64,000 bases of DNA from Saccharomycopsis fibuligera x Saccharomycopsis cf. fibuligera (Eukaryota; Ascomycota; Saccharomycetes; Ascoideales; Saccharomycopsidaceae). Each line of letters starts with the position of its first letter. The stretch's first letter is position 1. The DNA lies in assembly GCA_001936135.1 (NCBI GenBank), contig CP012811.1, positions 558,001 to 622,000 of the forward strand, read 5' to 3'. Of the stretch, positions 21,401-31,028 are shown in pieces. The notes beneath the pieces are model-generated. The model did not search any database. It was not told the origin of the DNA and saw nothing but the letters and a program-made list of their open reading frames with translations. The position numbers and the translations under genes were made by a program.

Positions 21401-21421
21401 GTTGCTATTGCCGAAAAATAA
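15425..21421 (+). CDS. FAS2: Fatty acid synthase subunit alpha with tandem acyl carrier protein domains
   Basis: 1998 residues; encodes the alpha chain of the cytosolic alpha6-beta6 fatty acid synthase. Order: C-terminal portion of the malonyl/palmitoyl transferase (1-90); Ala-Pro linker with three APAPKA-type repeats (about 94-138); ACP1 (about 138-300) with phosphopantetheine Ser177 in NGKST; a second Ala-rich linker; ACP2 (about 325-488) with Ser366 in NGKST; ketoreductase (TGAGKGSIG near 823); ketosynthase with Cys1435 (GACATA), His1663 and His1704; and the C-terminal phosphopantetheinyl transferase (Asp1885, Glu1887, Glu1930 in WSAKEA). Known single-ACP yeast Fas2 is about 1885 residues. 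The extra ACP adds about 189 residues, while a segment before the ketoreductase (around residues 735-780) looks about 45 residues shorter than in Saccharomyces. Both ACPs keep all core motifs. Codon use (TTG, GGT, AGA) indicates high expression. Confidence 0.97.
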   Translation: MRAEVEQELAHVLLTELLAYQFASPVRWIETQDVILRDYKSERIIEIGPSPTLVGMAKRTLSKYEAFDQALNINRELLSYSNDKDSIYYAAGDAAPAPKAAPAPKAAPAPKAAPAPAPAPAPTPAAAPAPAAAAGPVADEGIKAAYLVQVLVANKLKKPISDVPMNKSIKELVNGKSTVQNEILGDLGKEFGSTPEKPEDTPLADLAEQFQDSFSGQLGKTSSTLVSKLISSKMPGGFSLTVAKKYLETRFGLGPLRQDAVLLTTVVNEPGARLGSEADAKAYLDDVAQKYASANGVTLGSPAAAAAAPAAAPAAGGAPAGPVVAIPDEPVKAQLLLHVLVANKLKKPLDQVPLSKSIKDLVNGKSTVQNEILGDLGKEFGETPEKPEEIPLSELAEQFQDSFNGQLGKTSSTLINKLFSAKFPGGYSIGVARKYLEATYGLGASRQDAVFLVALANEPAARLGGEADAKSFLDASASKYASVSGISLSSGGAGGSAGAGGAVIDTAALEEITKDQKFMARQHLKILARYLKIDLKDGEKEYIKQKKANELLQKELDFLSEELGETFVSGIKPSFSAKKARIYNSYWAWARQDVLSMYYEIIFGNLSEKNINRDIIAKCLSIMNRASPELIKFMEYFLNVVANEKATNSKESNNNYELAKRLGAELIKNCKQVLNQDPVFKDVRYPTGPKTRVNEKGDIIFEEVRRENIRTLENYIRVIAQGSELTKKTALNQVTSSASSDDYQVIDDEDYDSASDEVASLSSFSSINNPVSKTVPSDRNPFLFMQKKNAYGEWVYDHQLTSTYLDVLENIAVNGASYNKTVLLTGAGKGSIGAEILKGLLQGGATVIVTTSRFSLQVTQFFQNIYKNYGSKGAKLILAPFNQGSKADCQHLIDFIYGDLKLDLDAIIPFGAIPEQGITAASIDSKSELAHRIMLTNILRLLGNVKSAKESRGINTRPAQLLLPMSPNHGLFGNDGLYSESKIGLETLLNKWDSEDWKNYVTVTGAVIGWTRGTGLMAVSNIVAEKIESHGVRTFSQQEMAFNLLGLLTDEISEKCEEFTLKADLNGGFEKLSNLKEINHLARDKLLEEAAVKRQVAIESSLDHKSVYGADGEFKRKTVKPRANDKFAFPTLKSYKDVKDLSPHLKGLLSLENVVVITGFGEVNPHGSAETRWEIESTGEFSLEGCIYLANIMGLIKFDPKTSGWVDAKSGKPVEEASIKKVYEETILEHTGIRLIEPELFNGYDPNNKQFIQEVVLQHDLEAFESSEEDALHFKQEHKEFCEIFPLGDSGEYQVFMKKGAKLYIPKALRFDRLVAGQIPAGWDAKKYGISDDIISQVDPITLFNLVSTISAFIKSGIRDPYELYKYVHVSEIGICTGSGMGGVSALRGMFRERFLEQPVQNDVLQESFINTMSAWVNMLLLSSSGPIKTPVGACATAVESVDSGVETILSGKAKICLVGGYDDFQEEGSYEFANMNATSNSVEELAAGRTPQEMSRPCTSTRNGFMESQGAGVQIIMTAELALQMGLPIYGIIGMTATASDKIGKSVPAPGQGVLTVARESHAGNNSKFILNPAYRKRQLDRRIRAINETLEDEIMEIQASEEQDKDILIDEAKQLAINQIEEAKRFFGNDFYKKDARISPLRGALATFGLTVDDISIASFHGTSTKANDKNESDVIHNILGHLGRSEGNPVFGIFQKYLTGHPKGAAGAWMLDGVLQSLNSGIVPGNRNLDNVDDELQKFSNILYTSETIKTDGLKAGIVTSFGFGQKGAFALVISPDYLYAALDEQQYNAYVEKVQAREQSAYSHYHESIVHDSLFAEKQHAPYDKSIEQNVYLDPLIRVSQGKEGLEYHKKDVQSTAYLNTDATTKALAQLTADQKNVGVDVEQIDSINIDNDTFLERNFTDAEIAYCKQSPSPKSSFAGTWSAKEAVFKSLRTKSLGGGAAMKDIEIVRENGIPSVKLAGEAATRAADANIQNFKVSISHDDVQAVAVAIAEK
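15711..15798 (+). repeat. In-frame Ala-Pro linker repeat of FAS2
   Basis: Three near-identical 18-bp units (GCTGCTCCTGCTCCAAAG) followed by shorter GCTCC units encode the flexible Ala/Pro linker that tethers the first ACP. Such linkers let the carrier swing inside the synthase chamber. Slippage could change its length between strains. Confidence 0.8.
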
Positions 21422-22146
21422 GTTTGTTTTTTCTGGATTTAGTAATTAGCTTAGTGTTTGAAGACTATATTTTTATATATTTGCCGTTTCATAATAATTA
21501 GTCGTAATTTAAATGTTTGAAGTTATTTAACGTTTCTGTTTTTTTGTTTTTGTTTGCCCTTGTTTGCCTCTTGCTTTAAGAAGGCTCACAAGTTTTTTTC
21601 TGCTAGGCAATGTGCTAGGGGGGATACAATCTTATTGGGCCGCCTCCCATATGGCTGCGATTGGTCTCAAGGACGCAGTTTCCTCTCCCAAAGATGCTAT
21701 ATACGATTTGCTGTTCCTCTTCGTGAAATGAGGTTTGCATTTCTTTGCTCATGTATATTTACATGGTACAATCCGTACCTCGCAACAACTACGATGGAAA
21801 CTCTTAATTCGTGTATTGTGTCTTTTTCATTCTACCACGGCAAGCAGTCTCTTCCAGATGTTTGTCGAGATTAGAGAATTTAGCCACTAAAACAAAGCTT
21901 GTTGATAGAACTTGTAAATAAGATAAATAAACCCCGTACATTGTGATAACATAAATAATTAGAAAATGGATACAACCAAAAACAATAAAAAAAATAAGAT
22001 AGTGACGAAGTAAAAACGAAAAAAGTTTCAAAAAGAAAAAAAATTAGAAGCCGTATACGAAAACCCCATTAATACAGACATAAAGAAAAACAATTAAGGC
22101 GAATTGAATGGAAAAAAAACGACACAATAAGTTAAGTAAAATTTGA
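21422..22146. other. Convergent intergenic region FAS2 / MCM5
   Basis: A 725-bp region between two 3' ends. Short frames, including 21554-21874 (plus), show no family resemblance. The MCM5-proximal 150 bp are A-rich. Nothing more is seen. Confidence 0.45.
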
Positions 22147-24321
22147 TCATGCCCCACTACGAAAGATATTTCTTCCTTGGTTTCTAAACTGCACCGTTTC
22201 ATGTTTTTCCAATACATACAATGCATTCTCAAGTGCCTCACTAGAATAATTTTTTCCATTAATAAACTCTCTTTTCAAAGTTTGGTACGAAGTGGACCAC
22301 CCAATAGGCAATCTTCTTCTCAATTCATCTTCAATTAACTTCACTTCTCTAACTAAATCTGCTCTCACGCCATTTCCCTCATTCACTGCATTCATTGTGG
22401 ATGCTCTGAATAATCTAATTGCTTCATCAACGTGCTCTTCAGTAGCAACAGGGCTCAAGCGCAATTTAGCAAGGGCTTCAGTGATACGCACAATAGCTTC
22501 TAGTTGACGAATGGTAATTGGAATTGAAGATCTTTCGTTTCTTTGTTGTTCGGTCAAATGAATCTGTTTTCTAATTTCGACAAAATAGGAAGAAAGCTTT
22601 TCTGCAGCTTCGTCACTTAATCTAGGAGCACATTTCGATTTGCAGTACAAAATGTATCTCTTCATCTTGTTAATATCATAGTCTGCATTAATCTGTTGTT
22701 GTTGTTGTTGTCCATTAGTGTTTCTTCCAGTATGGATATTCATAACATGCGATGCAATTTCAATATCTCTTTTTTCATTGTGTTCATCCTTGACAATGAA
22801 GATCATATCGAATCTGGACAAAATTGTCGTTTGGAAATCAATATTTTCGCCAGGGGATTTCATGTCATCGTAGCGACCAAAAATTGGGTTAGCAGCAGCA
22901 AGCACCGAAGTTCTGGAGTTCAAAATTGTAGTGATACCAGCTTTGGCAATAGAAATAGTTTGTTGCTCCATGGCTTCGTGGATAGCAACTCTATCTTCAT
23001 CACGCATTTTATCAAATTCATCAATACACACAACACCACCATCAGCAAGCACCATGGCACCACCCTCCAAGTAAAATTCTCTAGTGGTTGGATCACGCTG
23101 CACAGAGGCAGTCAAACCTGCAGCTGAGGAACCTTTGCCAGAAGTATAAATAGAGATAGGAGCTACTTTTTCAACAAATTTCAAAAGTTGGGATTTGGCG
23201 GTACCTGGATCACCAAGCAAAAGCACATTAATATCACCTCTAAGTTTTAAACCATCAGGGAGCACTCTCTTAGACCCACCCATAAGTAGACAAGCAATGG
23301 CTTTTTTGATATCATCGTTACCATAAATGGAAGGAGCAATAGAATTTGCAAATGACAGATAAATGTTTGGGTTTCTTGACATTTGTAAAAATTCTTCCTC
23401 TTCTTCCTCAGTAAAATTTGGATTACCCAATGAAGTATGGTCCACATCAGCTTGAATTCCCATTACTCTCAAATATGGGTTTCTAATAGCTACCGAAGAG
23501 GCATTTTTAACTTTAGACTGATAAATGGAGTAAATACCAGTGATGGTGACTTTGTTACCAGGAACCACTTTGTTAGTTAAATATCTGTCCACAGATAACA
23601 TAATATGACGCGGCATTTCCCCAATAGGCACCATATCATGACTTTCTTGAAGTTTGAGGATTTGGTGGTCAATATAGTTGGATTTGTTATGAACAATAAT
23701 ATATGGATCTGGCGGACAATTTTTCTTATCCATCATTCCCGGTTGCTGATCTGGTGCTTCGCATCGGTTAGGTAACACCAAAGACCCAAAGGCAGAGTTA
23801 ACATTAAGACGCATAGTATGCTTACAAGAGCGACAAATTAACTGCACTGAAGTAGCTTTGGAACTAAGCACCGAAGCACTGATAATTATCCCTGATATTC
23901 TAACAATTTTGGAAATGTTGTTGGAGTCAAGTTCTCTAATTGAGATTTCATTGTCTCTGGAACGTAAAATGAGTTGGCAAGTAGGAAAATGAGCAGGCAC
24001 TTCAGCAGACAAGTAAGTAATACGTTTAGCGACATCTGTGATGGCTTGTTCAAACAATGGAATCATTTCAGTTGGATCATCAGCAAGTTTCTGATTAAGT
24101 TCTTCATTGTAGCGGATCAAATGGTCGGAGTTTACTCTAAGAGCATATTCATTGACTAACAAATTTTCTCTAAGCTGTTCTCTGTAAATAAACTGCGAGC
24201 CCTCTCTGTACTCAAGGATAAAAGTGCGGAATGCTTTGATGATTTCACTATTAGAGTCATCAGGGGCTTCTTCACCAGGAAGCACTCTGGCAGTAAAGAT
24301 ATCGTTTCTGTCAAATGACAT
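22147..24321 (-). CDS. MCM5: MCM helicase subunit Mcm5 (Cdc46)
   Basis: 724 residues, one of the six Mcm2-7 subunits of the replicative helicase. The start [14 protein letters not shown] and [16 protein letters not shown] match Mcm5 specifically. An N-terminal zinc-binding motif begins CRSCKH and ends in paired Cys (RCEAP, NCPPDPY). The AAA+ core has Walker A GDPGTAKS (Lys376), a Walker B region with IDEFDKM, and the arginine finger SRFD near residue 500. A short Gln run (QQQQQQ) lies in the insert after the finger. The C-terminus has the winged-helix-like tail. Slightly shorter than the Saccharomyces protein (775). Expression is likely periodic: see the Mcm1-type early-cell-cycle box and MCB site upstream. 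Confidence 0.96.
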   Translation of the reverse strand: MSFDRNDIFTARVLPGEEAPDDSNSEIIKAFRTFILEYREGSQFIYREQLRENLLVNEYALRVNSDHLIRYNEELNQKLADDPTEMIPLFEQAITDVAKRITYLSAEVPAHFPTCQLILRSRDNEISIRELDSNNISKIVRISGIIISASVLSSKATSVQLICRSCKHTMRLNVNSAFGSLVLPNRCEAPDQQPGMMDKKNCPPDPYIIVHNKSNYIDHQILKLQESHDMVPIGEMPRHIMLSVDRYLTNKVVPGNKVTITGIYSIYQSKVKNASSVAIRNPYLRVMGIQADVDHTSLGNPNFTEEEEEEFLQMSRNPNIYLSFANSIAPSIYGNDDIKKAIACLLMGGSKRVLPDGLKLRGDINVLLLGDPGTAKSQLLKFVEKVAPISIYTSGKGSSAAGLTASVQRDPTTREFYLEGGAMVLADGGVVCIDEFDKMRDEDRVAIHEAMEQQTISIAKAGITTILNSRTSVLAAANPIFGRYDDMKSPGENIDFQTTILSRFDMIFIVKDEHNEKRDIEIASHVMNIHTGRNTNGQQQQQQINADYDINKMKRYILYCKSKCAPRLSDEAAEKLSSYFVEIRKQIHLTEQQRNERSSIPITIRQLEAIVRITEALAKLRLSPVATEEHVDEAIRLFRASTMNAVNEGNGVRADLVREVKLIEDELRRRLPIGWSTSYQTLKREFINGKNYSSEALENALYVLEKHETVQFRNQGRNIFRSGA

Positions 24322-24575
24322 TTGCGCAGAATCGAGTGGTGATTATAAAAGATGGAAAATATTAGCCTGTGATTCTGTAACTTGTAATCAAAACACGAGT
24401 ATGTCTATTTTGATTAAAAAGTCCTCCTTAATATGAACGTATTGTCCGAGTGAAACTTCTTAAGAAGCAAGAAAATGGGAGTTAGGCAGTACCAAAATCC
24501 TGAAAATCGTCAGTCGCCAACCAAAAAACGGCCAAAATTCCAAGAAAAAAAAGCGAATTTTTCGACACGCGCGCC

Positions 24576-24591
24576 TTTCCCGTTTAGGAAA
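24576..24591 (-). promoter_or_regulatory. Early cell cycle box (Mcm1 site) upstream of MCM5
   Basis: TTTCCCGTTTAGGAAA matches the yeast ECB consensus TTTCCCNNTNAGGAAA at every fixed base. It lies 255 bp upstream of the MCM5 start codon. In Saccharomyces, ECBs bound by Mcm1 drive M/G1 expression of CDC46/MCM5 and other MCM genes. The match is seen directly; function is inferred from that precedent. Confidence 0.75.
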
Positions 24592-24637
24592 GAACCAGTT
24601 CAAAAAAATAAAAAATATTAGATTAAATAAAATAAAC

Positions 24638-24643
24638 ACGCGT
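24638..24643. promoter_or_regulatory. MCB element (ACGCGT) upstream of MCM5
   Basis: A perfect ACGCGT, the MluI cell-cycle box bound by MBF (Mbp1-Swi6) in yeasts, lies 317 bp upstream of MCM5. A related ACGCGCGC occurs at 24567-24574. Proximity to the early cell cycle box supports G1/S or M/G1 control. A single 6-mer alone would be weak evidence. Confidence 0.5.
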
Positions 24644-25231
24644 AGCATCAGTGTGGTCATGTGGAGCACATGACCTATAGAGTGCTTGTATTTTGTTTGT
24701 ATATTTCCTAAACTGTCGACGGCAAGTATCCACATCTGATGTTAATATAGAAGCAAGATACATTAGTTTTATGTGTCTCTTGAGCTTTAAAGCTCTATCA
24801 CTTAGCCCATGTAGCAAAGTTTGTACATGAATATCTTCAAATTCGCCGGGTATATGTTATAGAATGGATGAAATAAGCAAAGAGATCAGTATTAGTGTGC
24901 TACAGTAGATTGTTTAATTCTTTGTGTGGCATTAATTGCACCGCTTTATTATGTTTTGTTGTGTTGTAATTTTGTTTTCCATTTTTCCAAAACGCAAAAT
25001 CAAAATATATTATGGGTCAGTGTTGGGAAGTCTCTAAACCAAAATTGTTTGCCATTATTAAATGCTACTTAACTTTTGTTCTTTTTGTCTCTTTTCCTGT
25101 TCGCCTGCAAATTTTTCGCTGGCCTTAATCAATGAGAAATCCTCAACATTCAAAGCAAACTCGGTGCAAATACATTATAACCTCCTGATACATCCGTCAC
25201 TGAGAGACAATTTGACGTTTCTTGATTTCTG

Positions 25232-27359
25232 TTGTTAGAAATTATAATATTTGCTCTGCAAATTAATATTCCTGAGTTACCAATCATGACTTATTGGAAA
25301 CAAAGCACAGTTAGTTGTATAATACTTTGTAGTATGGCTAGTTACGACCATTTATCTTGCGACAGCGCCAGCAATAGAAATAGCACTCCACTTATCAACA
25401 GAGATCTCGACAAAAGCACCTGTGCTGTCACAATGCTTAGAGAAGATTAGCCTCAAAGCTGTTCAAGCATAGCGATAAAATATATTATAGCGGTAACAAG
25501 AGTATCAATGTTCTTTCATAGATTTATAACAAGTTTAGAAAGTGCTTTAACTTGAAGAAGCGGTCTGTGAATATAAGGCAGTTCCAAGACGTATTAATTC
25601 CTCTTTACAATGCTACTGCTGCTACTGTTGCTACTGTTTCCGCTGCTGTCGTTGCCACTGCTGCTGTCGCACCAATAACAAGCACAATCGTTAACCCTGT
25701 TGTACCCGTTCCGCCTTTAATATCTCACAAGGTGTTTCACTTACTGCGCTTAACAAAAACTCGATCATAATTCCATTGGCAATAACAAAAAGCTGCTGTA
25801 CTCCAATAGTCAGCCAACCAAATACCAAACTACAACTGCTGATTTCTGGAAGCTCGGCCAACAACTTAAAAAAATACTTTGTCTGCACTTTGTCTGCACT
25901 TGAACTTGATACAACAGTTCATCATCACCAATGACTAATCATCCAAGATTAAAATTTTACCCAACAGCAATAAATGCAAGATCTATGTGTATTTCCATTG
26001 CAAGAGGCTCATTGACATTTTTAATCATTGCAAAGTTTGACCTTTCAGCAAATTTGAACAGTTACGTCATTAGCAAAATTAGCTAAACTTTGATTCAAGA
26101 TCACTTAATCGATCCAGCTTCATCAAAACTCACTAAAAACTTTGTTTCCAAGTACTTCAATGTTGAAGTTTCCCTTGACACTGATCTGAATTTGTTGAGT
26201 TAACAAACCGATGACAGAAACAACTGCAGCAATAACGGATTATATTTTCAGGAACGAGTCTGCATTCTTCGAAATTTAGCTAAGATATAAGTTGCACATT
26301 AAGGACTTCAAGAATTGCAAAAATATCAAGCAAACCATAATTAGTATTCACATTCTCCTTTTATTAAATACCGCCAGCAACAGCCTAAGTTTTGCTAATC
26401 ATGACAACAACAGAAGTTTGTTTACCGGAGCTCAGTCCCGAATGTTCCGTGCATGTTCAAGAAACCCAATGACAAGTCGAAATCGGCCATTTACTGTCAA
26501 AATTTTAGATTCAGCAAAATGAAGTTGGATTATATGTTGAATAATATGAAGAATATTATCAATCAAACCATATAGCGAAACGAATCTTTTGTGCAACTCC
26601 CTGATAATTTGTTACTGCTAAAGTGCACATTATGAGTAATTGTTTGGTCGAAAAGACATTTTAAAATATGGATTTGTATAAAGTGAAATTCATGAATTGT
26701 AGATTAAAATTAGTGTCAACGATAGTAACAAGTGTGTTATCAGTAAATGTAAAGTTTTCCACTAAAGCAAACAATTGATAAATCCATCTAAATCTGACAC
26801 TACTGAACAAGAATCAATTGTACTACAAAATTCTTGGCCGAGAAGGCAATGTGAAAGAAGCTTTGCAAATTTTCTTGAAGGTGAGAATAGTAATTAGATG
26901 TTTGGCAATGACTTTGATCTCAACAATCATTTGTCCAACGTAACCAAGGAAGTTATGCTAACATGGCTAATGGCTGTACCTTCCAGTATCGTTTTAATAT
27001 TGAATCACCAACGCTAACAAAGAGTTCATTTGTGGTAAGAGAAATGCGAAATTTATAGTAAACATGGAACATACTCCCACATTTATTAACTTCAAACCTG
27101 TCAGCAAGTAATTCGTATAGTCATTAACGATACAAAAAACCTGGAAGTCGGCTTAAAATTGCTTGAGTTAAAATTTTCATCCGGCTCGTCTGTCCATATT
27201 CCCGAAATTTATCATAGACAAATTGTCGGTATTGGAGGTAACTTGATGCAATCACAGATGAGAATATATAGCAGTTTCACCAAGATTTCCAATATTGAGT
27301 TAGAGCAAGAGTTAATTAGTTTTGAAAGATTTGACAATGTGCTGACACTCCATAGTTGA
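25232..27359 (+). pseudogene. Decayed multi-KH-domain RNA-binding protein gene
   Basis: No long frame survives, but translated fragments on the plus strand retain KH-protein character in the right order. Around 25830-25880 there is ISGSSANNLKKYF. Around 26038-26090 there is DLSANLNSYVISKIS. Around 27030-27060 there is CGKRNAKFIVN, the GXXXG-type loop of KH domains. Around 27145-27340 a longer frame has LEVGLKLLELKF, then VHIPEIYHRQIVGIGGNLMQ. The last block is diagnostic of the divergent KH repeats in yeast YLL032C/Scp160-like proteins. Many stops and frame changes separate the pieces and no intron signals explain them. Inference: a relic of a host multi-KH gene, possibly of a duplicated copy. 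The left boundary is uncertain. Confidence 0.55.
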
Positions 27360-27703
27360 TTATTATTCCTCTAATACCCCTGTAATCGGGATTATTTTTT
27401 TAAAAAAAAAAAAAAAAGTTCTCTCAATTAGTTTCAATTCAATTGTTTTCAGTGCTTTAATTTCTCTAGCACTTCAATGCTCAATGTTGTAGCCATGTTA
27501 AAATATTTTGATAATGTACAAAGCCCCTTTTTATCTGCTAAGCGCACCTCTTTACCCTCCTCTGTGCGTGGTGTGCAATGCGACGGCCTCATCGCATAAT
27601 CAGCATCATCACTACCTTCATCGGCGCTTAAAGACTACAAAAGTGGCGGCAGCACCCAATCTTCTTCGATTTCAACTAGCAGTGTCTCTCCTGGAAATGG
27701 TCA
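27360..27703. other. Upstream region of ATG17
   Basis: A 344-bp stretch between the KH relic and the ATG17 start. It contains an A/T homopolymer pair at 27393-27418, a possible hairpin or terminator-like structure, and then a moderately GC-rich leader with CATCATCACTACC-type repeats. No gene is seen. Confidence 0.4.
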
Positions 27704-29344
27704 ATGTCTTTGCAAGTGAAGGAGCAGCTAAATCAATGGCTTGTGCACTCGAGAAACTATCTCAATGAGGCTAAAGTGATTGGCTTCAATGCCAACTTAA
27801 TTCTTAAACGACTCAAGACGCTTCTCGATGCCAACAATTTGCTCGTTTTGAAGATCAATTACTTAATAATGTTTTTAAAAGACCAGATAGATTTGATGAA
27901 TAATATCTTCAAGTGTTTGTCGGATTTCAACAAGAGATTTCAATTGAAGTTCTTACAAAATTTGAACTTTTTGGGTAATTTGATAAACCAGCTAAATGAC
28001 TGTTTGACTAGCTTAAACAGCATTTTGATAGATAATAACTTGAAGGCGTTTATAAATAAGGAGAACCATGTGGTGACTAAAAATTTGGATAATATAAATA
28101 TAAACAACTCAAACGGCGATGAAGATAACCAGGAGGAAGTAAAATCTCTTTATGATTATTTATCTCTCGAAGAGTTCCTCAAAATTCAGCAAAACTTTGA
28201 GATCCTCAGTGATAATTTCCCCTTATTGAACGATTACTTGATAAAAAACCAGCTCAAATTTTTTGAAATTAATTTGATAAATTTTGATAATTTCTTTCAA
28301 AATTTGATCAACCAATTCACGAACATTAACAATTATTACTATAAAGACTTGACTGATTTAAACTTATACTCAAATGATAATAGCAATCCAAACTTGGGAT
28401 CCAATGAAAAGTTTTCCATCCTAGTAAATTACTACGAATTTGAAATGGCTAGTTTACTTCAATCGCTAACTCATCATTACGACCAATGCAACGAAGCGCA
28501 TCAGTTATTCAACACAAATCAGCAACAACAGCTCCAGCAGCTACTTTTAATTCTTGCTGATGACTCGCTTGAAGCGCCCAACGTCCTCAGCGATTTAAAG
28601 TTGCTCTTTGTGAAAATTGATACATTGAATAAAAATGATAACTTGAGCAATTTAAATGCCAATTTGAATAAAGTTTACAACGATTTGATTGTCAACAACT
28701 TTATTGTTAATGACTTTTTGCAGAAAACAAACAAAAACTTGAACATTGAATCTACTGCAGTCCAGCTCAATAAATTGAATTTTAATTTCCTCAAGCGAAA
28801 GGAACTAAAGCTCAACGATGAGCTTAACATAATAAATTTGGATCTTATAGGAAACATTGGTCTAATCACTAATTTCATTAGTTTTTTGAAAAGCTTTGAA
28901 AAAACTTATTTTGAACTCATATTAGAAATTGATCGCAATGTTAACGTTAATAACAAGGTCAAAAAGCTTATCAATAATTTTTTCACAAAGCTTAACGCCA
29001 TCGAGACAGAGAGCCTGCACATAAATAACAAGGTGAATAAAAACATTAATCATTTCTTACCAACGGATTTGTCAAGTATTGTTAATAAGCGCCTCTTGCC
29101 AGCACATCAGAAGCTGGCTAATGTGATGTTGACTAATAATACTGATCCTACTTTTGCAACTGAAGACATAACTGGCTCTCCTGCAGTCATAAAGAATCAT
29201 AATAATTTGAGTAACAAAATTAGCAATGCTAATGGTTGCTTGCCAATAGTAGAGATTATTTCGCAGTTTGGTGAATATCCTAAGCTTGACCAGAGTTTGA
29301 TAGAGTTTGCCAAGTTGAAGTTGAGCAACAAGCTGGATAAGTAA
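27704..29344 (+). CDS. ATG17: Autophagy scaffold protein Atg17
   Basis: 546 residues, almost wholly alpha-helical and Asn/Leu-rich, with no catalytic motif. The N-terminal block (LNQWLVHSRNYLNEAK, then LKINYLIMFLKDQ) and the central SLYDYLSLEEFLKIQQNF and NYYEFEMASLLQSLTHHYDQC correspond to conserved parts of fungal Atg17, including the 'SLTxHYDQC' segment. Atg17 forms the crescent dimer that scaffolds the Atg1-Atg13-Atg29-Atg31 complex at the phagophore assembly site. Saccharomyces Atg17 is 417 residues; the extra length here comes mainly from Asn-rich inserts. The ATG at 27704 is preferred because upstream frames do not connect. Identification rests on spaced motifs, so confidence is moderate. 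Confidence 0.75.
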   Translation: MSLQVKEQLNQWLVHSRNYLNEAKVIGFNANLILKRLKTLLDANNLLVLKINYLIMFLKDQIDLMNNIFKCLSDFNKRFQLKFLQNLNFLGNLINQLNDCLTSLNSILIDNNLKAFINKENHVVTKNLDNININNSNGDEDNQEEVKSLYDYLSLEEFLKIQQNFEILSDNFPLLNDYLIKNQLKFFEINLINFDNFFQNLINQFTNINNYYYKDLTDLNLYSNDNSNPNLGSNEKFSILVNYYEFEMASLLQSLTHHYDQCNEAHQLFNTNQQQQLQQLLLILADDSLEAPNVLSDLKLLFVKIDTLNKNDNLSNLNANLNKVYNDLIVNNFIVNDFLQKTNKNLNIESTAVQLNKLNFNFLKRKELKLNDELNIINLDLIGNIGLITNFISFLKSFEKTYFELILEIDRNVNVNNKVKKLINNFFTKLNAIETESLHINNKVNKNINHFLPTDLSSIVNKRLLPAHQKLANVMLTNNTDPTFATEDITGSPAVIKNHNNLSNKISNANGCLPIVEIISQFGEYPKLDQSLIEFAKLKLSNKLDK

Positions 29345-30674
29345 TGTCTATCTGTAAGTCTTCTGACTTTGTAAAACGAAAAAAAAAGTCAATAATAAAT
29401 TTGATGGTAACCTTTTTGTGTAGCTCAAATAGTGAAATAGTTGTCTATTGCTGATGTATTAATATATCATTTGCCTTATCCTTATTCGACAAGTTTTGAA
29501 AATCAATAAAAGTCTTAAGTTGGTTGGCCCTAACAAGTGCCTCATTAACCAACCTAATATCAGTTATTGCGGTTTGTAGGACATGTTAATATTACTAACC
29601 GTTTCTTCTTCTTACTTTTCAATGTCAACTTTTTGTTGGTATTATTGGATAAAACAAGTAATTGTCTTCAATTTGTGTGTATAAGAGGCTGCTAATGACT
29701 TTTTCAATAAACTAGACACCTCGTAGTTCCCATGTGCAACGGCACTCACAACCACACAATTTAATCAATTTGCGATTACTATTAGTCAACTCAAACACAT
29801 CTGACAATTACAAAAAAAAAAAAATTTTTTACTTATTCAGTGACCAATATATTCTGAAATATAAGCAGGGCACATATTTGCTGTAATGCAAAGAGGTTAG
29901 ACTTTTTTCAGTTTGCAACTAGTGGGTGTCGGATGAAAACGCTTCCTCTGGTCAGTTTATAACTTTTCATTCCCGCAGCTGCTGCCAGGACTATTAGCTA
30001 CTAGCCATTGATTGATGATCTACTAGCCATTGATTGATGATCTACTACTTTTTAAACAAGCTTACTTGTGGGATCGTCGATGTTTGTATTGCCAACTTTT
30101 GTTATACAGTGCCGGGGAAAATATAAGCAGCACAAGCGTCATTTTTCTGTTACTGTGTCTGTGGTTCTGTGCAGATCTGCCAAGATACCAAGAAACGCAT
30201 CTCAGACACTGCAGTAGCGTCATTAAACTTGACACAGATTAGCTCTTTCCGATGTTTTTATATACCTAAATGGTCACGTTTTACAGAAGGTTAGGAATAG
30301 CAAAGACTCATTTTGGTGCTATGATACATAGATATTGTCATTTTATCCAACTGCTACCTTTGTAGCTTTGTGGGTAAGAGAATGCTTTTCCCAAAGTTTG
30401 CTTGGCACTTTTCTAAGAAATTCATTATTCTACTGGAAAAGGAAAGTAATTTTTAAAAACTAAAATTTGTAAGAAAATTGTGTGTAAAGCATATCTATTG
30501 GAACTAAAAAAGGAGATAAAAACTAAGATTTTCTCTAAAAAGTTGCTGTAAATGGTATAAAGGAAAAAAAATTATGTTTATGAAAAAATAAGAAGCTAAC
30601 AAGCAAAACTGATCAGCAGGTTCTATCAGTTTATCAAGAGGAGACTTAAGCAGAGAGACCTACTTCGAAAAGAT
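29345..30674. other. Intergenic stretch with a 22-bp tandem duplication
   Basis: A 1.3-kb stretch without a supportable gene, lying between ATG17 and the minus-strand secreted-peptide gene. A 22-bp unit (CTACTAGCCATTGATTGATGAT) is present twice in tandem at about 29998-30041. The frame 30030-30242 starts in that repeat and has no protein character. Confidence 0.5.
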
Positions 30675-31028
30675 CTAGTTCTTGTAACTCTTGTACAAAG
30701 TAGATGCTTGGTTAGCGCCGGTCAAGGCAGAAGTAGCAATATCTATTGCCGACTTTATACCTTTGAAAAGACTACCAATCTTAGACTTTTTGTCTTGCAC
30801 ATCATCACTTGCACTGGCAACAGTACTATTGGTAACTGCCCCTATAGTGTAGTTTGTGGCAATGGAGCTTTCAAGAGCCTGAAAAAGCTCTGGTACAGCA
30901 GTAGCAGTAGTAGTAGCATCATCGCTGGACGCGGTTGTGCTGGAAGATACGGCAATAGGCATGCCAGCAACATAGCGCTGAGAAACAGCTAACAAAGCGA
31001 TCACAGTGGTTAATTTGGTGAATTGCAT
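30675..31028 (-). CDS. Small secreted protein A, lysine-rich C-terminal helix, function unknown
   Basis: 117 residues. A classical signal peptide (MQFTKLTTVIALLAVSQRY, cleavage probably after VAG) is followed by a Ser/Thr/Ala-rich, acidic stretch with two N-glycosylation sequons (NYT, NST). The last 40 residues begin QDKKSKIGSLFKGIKSA and end GANQASTLYKSYKN: a Lys/hydrophobic pattern that could form an amphipathic helix. There is no Cys in the mature part, no GPI signal and no membrane segment. A paralogue lies 1 kb away on the same strand (32014-32328), and the two align mainly over this C-terminal block. A TATATAA lies about 155 bp upstream. I do not recognise the family. Role, and whether the tail is released by proteolysis after the KK, is unknown. 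Confidence 0.7.
   Translation of the reverse strand: MQFTKLTTVIALLAVSQRYVAGMPIAVSSSTTASSDDATTTATAVPELFQALESSIATNYTIGAVTNSTVASASDDVQDKKSKIGSLFKGIKSAIDIATSALTGANQASTLYKSYKN

Larger units (their letters stand above)
24322..25231. promoter_or_regulatory. MCM5 upstream region and adjoining intergenic DNA
   Basis: Beyond the two cell-cycle elements this 910-bp stretch is AT-rich with short unsupported frames (for example 24460-24735 minus). No gene or RNA is recognised between about 24700 and 25230. Confidence 0.4.
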
